Assembly (NCBI RefSeq): GCF_910592395.1
Contig: NC_088318.1
Coordinates: forward strand, 4,340,001 to 4,404,000
Direction of reading: 5' to 3'
DNA: 64,000 nucleotides
DNA from: Lineus longissimus
Taxonomy: Eukaryota > Nemertea > Pilidiophora > Heteronemertea > Lineidae
The translations under genes and the position numbers were made by a program. The notes below the pieces were generated by a model that did not search any database, was not told the DNA's origin, and saw only the letters and a program-made list of their open reading frames with translations. Below, piece by piece: positions 58,440 to 64,000 of the stretch (position 1 is the first letter of the stretch; each line of letters opens with the position of its first letter).

Positions 58440-60340
58440 AACCGTTCAGTCGAACCTGGCGGGAGGGACGGAACGTCCTTCCTTGGCGAATACCGAATAC
58501 TAGCATCCAAAACCTTAGACATATAGATATTTTGAGATGCAATATCAAGGACATTACTCAGAAAGGACAATACCATCTGACGTGCATATGTGTCTATATC
58601 ATGTAGTTCGATGATGGGAATAAATTCTCCGCGCAAACGAAAATAAAATATTTTTAGTTTTCTTAGCGGTGGCCAGATTACCCATCCTCTTTTACTCATG
58701 ATTACGTGAGAATCAGAACGGTTCATTACGCGGGAGCCAGCTGACGGTTCATGACATGCCGATCACTTGAATTTGCCTGATATTTAGTTCGATGCCCTCA
58801 CCCCACCCCCCTACGTGTACTCAGACCAGTCAATGCCTTTTATTTCGAAGAATTGATTGTTTTGATACACCCTGTAGTTAAAAGGCTATGACACCAATAT
58901 CACTGTTGGGCCGCATCGCGTTGTGTTCGGCACCCGAACAATAAAGTTCACTGGCAGGTCACCTTATCATGTCAAAAGGTCCTTGAGATCATGACATAAC
59001 GCTCGCGGGTGTAGAATGTCTCCAGAAAATCAAAATATCGCGAGTTACGTGAGATGAGGCGCAACTTTCACCTTAAAGAGATCTAGTCGTGACGCAAATT
59101 CTTTATTTAGACCAGCTGATCGTAATAAAAATAACTGAATTGATGACTACCTCTTCCTGCAGTTCACTGACTGGAGTCAGTAACGTTATGCAATGTTACC
59201 CAGATGCCCATAGCTCATAATCAACTAATGTACCTGAGGGGAACTCGAAACGGCTAAGATTTCATTCCCGACTAAGGTTTTAACCGGGCCGTTCAAAACT
59301 CCTCATTTTCATAAGCGTTTCGTGATAAGTTTCCTTTAAACATGTTGTCGTTCTATAACTGTGTTTTATTGCGATTAGTAAGAAGGAGGTGTTGAGTCGG
59401 CACCGTTGAAGCAGTTACGCAAGTCGCCCAAATTAGCGTGCAACGTATTACGCTTCGTTATGCGGCCGTGTGTGCGCGCGAACAATTTCGCCGCGCGTTG
59501 CTTCACACAGAGGGTCTTGACAGGTTTCGAGTGAGCCTTCGATCTAGTAGGCCCATAATGATTTGCAGCTGACCGCTGGTGCCTACCCCGGATGCTCACC
59601 CATTCTCCAAGCAGATTGAAGGATATTCCCTCTGCAAATACAGGTTTCCATTACACCATGAGGTCCCGGATGTGTCACAGGCGCGCGATGACATCAGAAT
59701 CAACAAATCACATGATAGCGACCGATCAGTCTACAAAACCTATACACGTTATGCAAAAATCACTCATAAAATCTAAGTGAGCTGATCGATCGCTATGAAT
59801 CTGGTATTTTCACGTACTTGTGAGAGTAGCGGCCAGTCATGCCTGTGTTGTCGGACAAGGAACGAGATTATTTACGGATAACGTTAACACAGATAACGGT
59901 GACACAGAAAAACGAGAAGGCACGGACACGGAGACATCATGCCGTCATCGCGCCGCCAGCATTGTCTTTGATAAGATAGTTTTGGTCAGTGTATGATACC
60001 TGGGTGTTGACCAAGATTTGACCCCAATGGGTCGAAAACAAAATCGTTTAAATTTATGGACCCCCAGTTGTTTTCATGGAAAAGTTTGAATGAGACACAA
60101 TCAGAAACACCTCTCCAGATGTGAAACGACATCCGAGTTTAGTAATAGTGCCCATCCTTCTGTCTCTTTGTTTTGCTAGTCGCTGTACCGAAACTCGAAC
60201 CCAATTGGATGTTTACGTGAACACGAATGGTCTTCCTTCCTTTTCGACAGAAGTTACATAAATAACTTCAGTTGACCTGGTCCGGGAAGGTCATTCAGTC
60301 AGAAGACGCTGAGGGGACAAGGAGTCGGGAGGCGGATTTT
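58440..60340. other. Intergenic between the CAP and EF-hand genes
   Basis: No supportable exon. Holds the 3' end of the CAP gene, where TAATAAAA-like and AATAAA motifs occur at about 58640-58650 and 58940, and the promoter side of the EF-hand gene. Confidence 0.4.
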
Positions 60341-60352
60341 TATTCTATCAAA

Positions 60353-63041
60353 ATGAGAGGATCCTTATTTCAAGTCCTAGTTTTCGTGATTCTTCTGGAG
60401 TTATTGGCATGTGTTTGGTAAGTACCTGTAGATAGAGATCGCTGTCAGATATCTTCCTCACAGACATAATTAGGCTAGTGGTGTAGAAGTTTAGTCCTCG
60501 GGTATAATGTCCGGCCGGGGAACAAAGAATCCTATGTGATTTTAATCCCTGAGGTAGTCGTGGCCTCTATATTGAAATATGATATTTCATTATCATGAAA
60601 TTATAAAAATATCAGACGCCATCTAATTGGTGATGCCGAAATTTATTAGGTAACAGCCTGAACAGTGCATTACAAAATTTGGTCGGCTAGTCCTTGGAGT
60701 AACCAGACTAAAGTTTTGTCCTGATCCTGTATACATTTGTCTTGTCCTCTTTAAAGTTCTTCAGGTTCATTGAGCACCTCTGTTAACAGAACACCTCCCT
60801 ATTAAAAACACTGATCTTAGTCCAAAGCCTGTAACTTCATACAATTTGACCTCTGTCAATTCTCTATTGACAAGCATATCCTTGCTATCAAGGACAGCAT
60901 TTCTCAGCTCAAAGAGTGTCCCTAATGGCGAGGTTTTACTGCTTAAAATGTACCAACATCGTGTTTTTCAGTAGTGCTGGCACTCTTCAGGACCGATTAA
61001 ACTTGATGTGGGAACACACCGATCTGGATAAGGATGAACGAATGTCGAGAGGGGAGCTGGCAAATATCTACAATTCATTCGATGTTGACCGTAAGCAAAA
61101 TTTTTGTCATCATATAACTGCCGGTTGAAAGAATGTCATCTTTCATAAAATATATTGTCAATTCAACAAAAATAAATGACGCGTGCGTTGTCGCAAACGA
61201 ATGAAGTGAAAACCTTCCCAAGCCTCAAACAAATCGAACTTGCCGCGTGCGTTGATACAAAAATATTGCAGTCAATAAAAGATTCACGCCAAACTCTTCA
61301 GCACTGATGTCATTGTCCCTTTATCTTCCAGACAACGGGCGGATCCATCGGGAAGAGTTCGTGAATGAGTGGATACGGCGCACGCCTGGTCCGGGGGCTG
61401 AGATGCAAGCCCGCGGTATCTTCCAAGTGGGCGATGTCGACCACAACGGAGTCATTGCAGAGAACGACCTGGCTGATCTCTTCGTTCAGTTTGACCGCAG
61501 AAGTAAGTCAAAGCATTCCTTGCATTGTCGGATTGTAAAAATCTTGTAAAAATGTCAAAATATCTCTTAATAGTTGTAAATGTGAACGAAGTTTCCGAAC
61601 ACACTGCGTACGTGTTGCAGTTTTGAATGATAGTTTTAATGTAAACGAAGTTTCCGAGCACACCGCTTGTTGTTTGGAAATGATAAATTTCATGCAAATG
61701 AGGTTTCCGTGGATACTGCTTGTTGATTGGAAATGATAGTTTTGATGTAAACGAGGTTTCCGAGGATACTGCTTATTGTTTGGAAATGATAGTTTTCATG
61801 TTAACGAGGTTTCAGACTGCCAAATAGTGACAGTACATTTATATGATTTCCTCTTGCGAGAAAAATAGATATGATACCTTAACTGTTTCTCTTTCAGGAG
61901 ACTATACGGTCACCAAGAGAGAATTCATGTTCATGTGGAAAGGTGTAGGTATACTCTCAGATATAAAGGTTTGCCAGCGGGTTTATTGGAACCCAAATGC
62001 TTTTCGAAGAGCCGAAATGCTCTCTGGAAAACCGGAATTGTTTTTTTTGACAAAAAATGGTTCGTAGGAAACCGTTTGAAAAATGTCCATGTATTCTGAA
62101 GGTTTCGTGAACCAAAACGACAAAGTTTGAGCACTACAAAAATTCTATATCACCACGGACATTAGTGTTCATGATGTCATAGAACATAACTTACTGTTTT
62201 CTACTAAAAAAATGAGGATGTTTTAACGACATGTAGCATGCCTAAACGTGTACTTGGTTAGAAATACGTTCAGAAACTGATACCCACTGACTCAATTGGG
62301 AAAGGTTGGCTATACTTCCGTCTTTCAGAAATACTTTGCAATATTCAAACATTTCAAGGTGTGGTTCTTCATTCAACGATTGAAATTGATATTGAACTTC
62401 TGTAAAAACATGCAGTAGTGTATGACCGTAGGCGTTGAGTATCAACGCTGTTGCGTGGACGTCCGATAATTTAAACACTGTACATGTACACGTCAATATT
62501 CATCTCACTAGTTGCGCTTCCACCTAGCAAATCCCCGTGTTTTTTGCGCTTCCACCTTAGAATTGCCGTTCTTAAATAGACCCGTGTGTGAAAACCCCGT
62601 GTCTATTAGCCCCATCGAGCTCGAGCTCGATGGGGCTAATTTTGACGCGGGGTTTTCTAATAGGTGGAAGCGCAAGAAACACGGTAATATGTAGTTCCTT
62701 AGCACGGCGACAGATGGCGCGTTCGATTTCTGTAATTGCTGTCGCTTCGGCGCATGCGTGATACACACATCTAACCTCCACATTTACAAAACACAGGAGA
62801 GGAACTAACTGCAGCGGCACCTGTCGCCGGATCGACTAAAAATATCTTATACTGATTTTATAGGTGGAAGCGCTCGCCGGGTTTTTTACACACGGCGAAG
62901 GCATGGGTGTCGAAAAACCCGGGGATTTTGGATACCTGCCGGACACAGTAAACATTGCACATGCCAGTGCACGAACCACGCCTTTACGATCCAATGTAGG
63001 TACATGTACCGAATATCCTTTTCTTTCTTTCAGATTTTTAA
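60353..63041 (+). CDS. Small secreted EF-hand protein
   Basis: Exons 60353-60417, 60972-61090, 61332-61502 and 61898-61942 phase together. A short last exon from 63034 would end at TAA 63041, giving 135 residues. The end is uncertain: a donor at 61970 would instead join a frame ending LAGRKRRTADFSALYK. Residues 1-21 form a signal peptide (MRGSLFQVLVFVILLELLAC). Four tandem EF-hand loops follow: DLDKDERMSRGE, DVDHNGRIHREE (split by intron 2), DVDHNGVIAEND, and a weaker DRRRDYTVTKRE. The spacing of the loops is that of calmodulin-like pairs, but the protein would enter the secretory route. Calcium binding in the ER or extracellular space, for instance in shell or matrix formation, is inference. 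No orthologue name can be given. Confidence 0.82.
61573..61818 (+). repeat. Repeat of about 60 bp in EF-hand intron 3
   Basis: Four to five imperfect copies of TGTAAACGAGGTTTCCGAGG, ATACTGCTTGTTGTTTGGAA, ATGATAGTTTT. Copies grow more alike towards the 3' end. Confidence 0.8.
62535..62684. mobile_element. Foldback element with a 36-bp perfect central palindrome
   Basis: Outer arms CCGTGTTTTTTGCGCTTCCA and TGGAAGCGCAAGAAACACGG are inverted. At its centre, 62605-62640 is a perfect 36-base palindrome around CGAGCTCGAGCTCG. Parts of the same family, with AGGTGGAAGCGC, occur at 62511 and 62862. Lies within the last intron of the EF-hand gene. Confidence 0.8.
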
Positions 63042-63049
63042 GGCCCTTG

Positions 63050-64000
63050 CCGGAAGGAAAAGAAGGACTGCGGACTTCAGCGCTCTGTATAAATAACCAC
63101 GGACAAAAGCTTCTCATTTTAAAAAGATGACATGGAACGAAAGCCTTGTGTAATAAAAGTCGATAAGGAAATATTTTAGGCCTATCTATTCGACGTGATT
63201 TCGCTCATTGCGATTTTTGCGTTGTTTTGGTGCAGTGCAGCGTGAGAAAGCACTGCATACGATTGCGACAACGCATCCGGCACCGATCCGGCAGCACAGT
63301 GCTTCGTTATTTCGTGCCACACTGCACCCGGACAGCGCAAAAAAAAATCGCATTCGTTGTGAAATACATGCGAAATCGCGTCAAATCACATTCAGCGGAA
63401 ATTCCCTTACCCTGCACTTCACTTTAAACAATTTAAGCCTGAGCTTAAATTGAGTTCGTCGCATATTGAGTTCGTCGCATGAGTGAAAAAAACGGACGAA
63501 ATGCATTATTCGAAAAACTGCATGTATGGTACTTAAGTATATATTCACTGTGTATGGGATCTCCAACGCATTCAACGCGACGTGCGCTTTGGCAATATAC
63601 ATGTATGTTGACATCGTAGCTCCGACTGGCTAATGCGAAGCATGCAAACACAGGCTTGTATGGTGACCCTCAGTACGTGTGCAGGTGTGAGTTTCCCGCT
63701 GGCAACATATTCTACGCGCTAAGGTATTAGATATAATGGGTCTCTCTTTAACATTATCCTATTTCGTCATAATGATACAAAAAGCAATTTCCCCGGGGGG
63801 CCGGGGGATATTGATGCGAAAACGAATACAGTCTGGATGCCACATATACCGAGTGTACACTTTATCCCCATATGACCTTACAACTCCCATGACATTATTG
63901 GTTGCATTTCGATCAAATGATCTGGTCCTTTTGTGGTTCATTTTATAGGAAATTCGATGTCTATCTGCTGTAGTTTCAGAAATAAAGTAGAATTATCGAA
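63050..64000. other. 3' flank, no gene recognised
   Basis: Holds the 3' UTR side of the EF-hand gene (an AATAAAAG-like motif at about 63151) and otherwise nothing that I can support. A short duplication of GAGTTCGTCGCAT lies at about 63452-63482. Confidence 0.4.

Noticed and set aside
58067-58726. 219-codon minus-strand frame
   Set aside because: It is the shadow of the last CAP exon, whose plus-strand frame has two clear FN2 modules and an in-phase acceptor.

Overview
This is animal nuclear DNA. Genes are split by consensus GT-AG introns, the 5S rRNA genes carry Pol III internal promoters, and there are tRNA-derived SINEs, LINE debris, many foldback/MITE elements and long minisatellites. 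The 5S sequence (start GTCTACGACCATATCACG) and frequent ACATGTACATGTA motifs suggest a lophotrochozoan such as a mollusc, brachiopod or annelid. That assignment is an inference and I cannot name a species.

Layout: 0.9-2.7 kb, a possible small secreted cysteine-rich peptide gene on the minus strand. 5.5-6.6 kb, a two-exon four-pass membrane protein of MS4A/CD20-like layout. 9.3-11.8 kb, a long coding exon whose C-terminal part resembles papain-fold deubiquitinase domains, perhaps without catalytic residues. 12.8-17.76 kb, minisatellites of 57 bp and about 149 bp. 17.76-19.15 kb, a BTB-BACK gene (BTBD17-like) on the minus strand. 20.25-24.2 kb, a tandem 5S rDNA cluster of four genes on the minus strand, with a SINE fixed in two spacers and one probably dead 5S copy.

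27.05-40.49 kb holds an almost certainly complete RGS22 orthologue. I could phase 19 exons into one frame of 1447 codons with several RGS-like domains. Its introns contain minisatellites, MITEs and tandem copies of its own exon 3 splice donor.

43.3-58.4 kb is a CAP (CRISP/antigen 5) locus. A nine-exon gene encodes signal peptide, CAP, Cys-rich hinge, EGF-like, ShKT-like and two fibronectin type II domains (427 aa). Three extra copies of its first exon lie upstream, one of them with nonsense codons. 60.35-63.04 kb is a gene for a small secreted protein with four EF-hand loops.

The genes are not an operon. The CAP and EF-hand proteins, and the peptide if real, would be secreted; RGS22, the BTB protein and the deubiquitinase-like protein would be intracellular. 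All splice sites were read by eye without transcripts, so boundaries rest on consensus sites and phase agreement.
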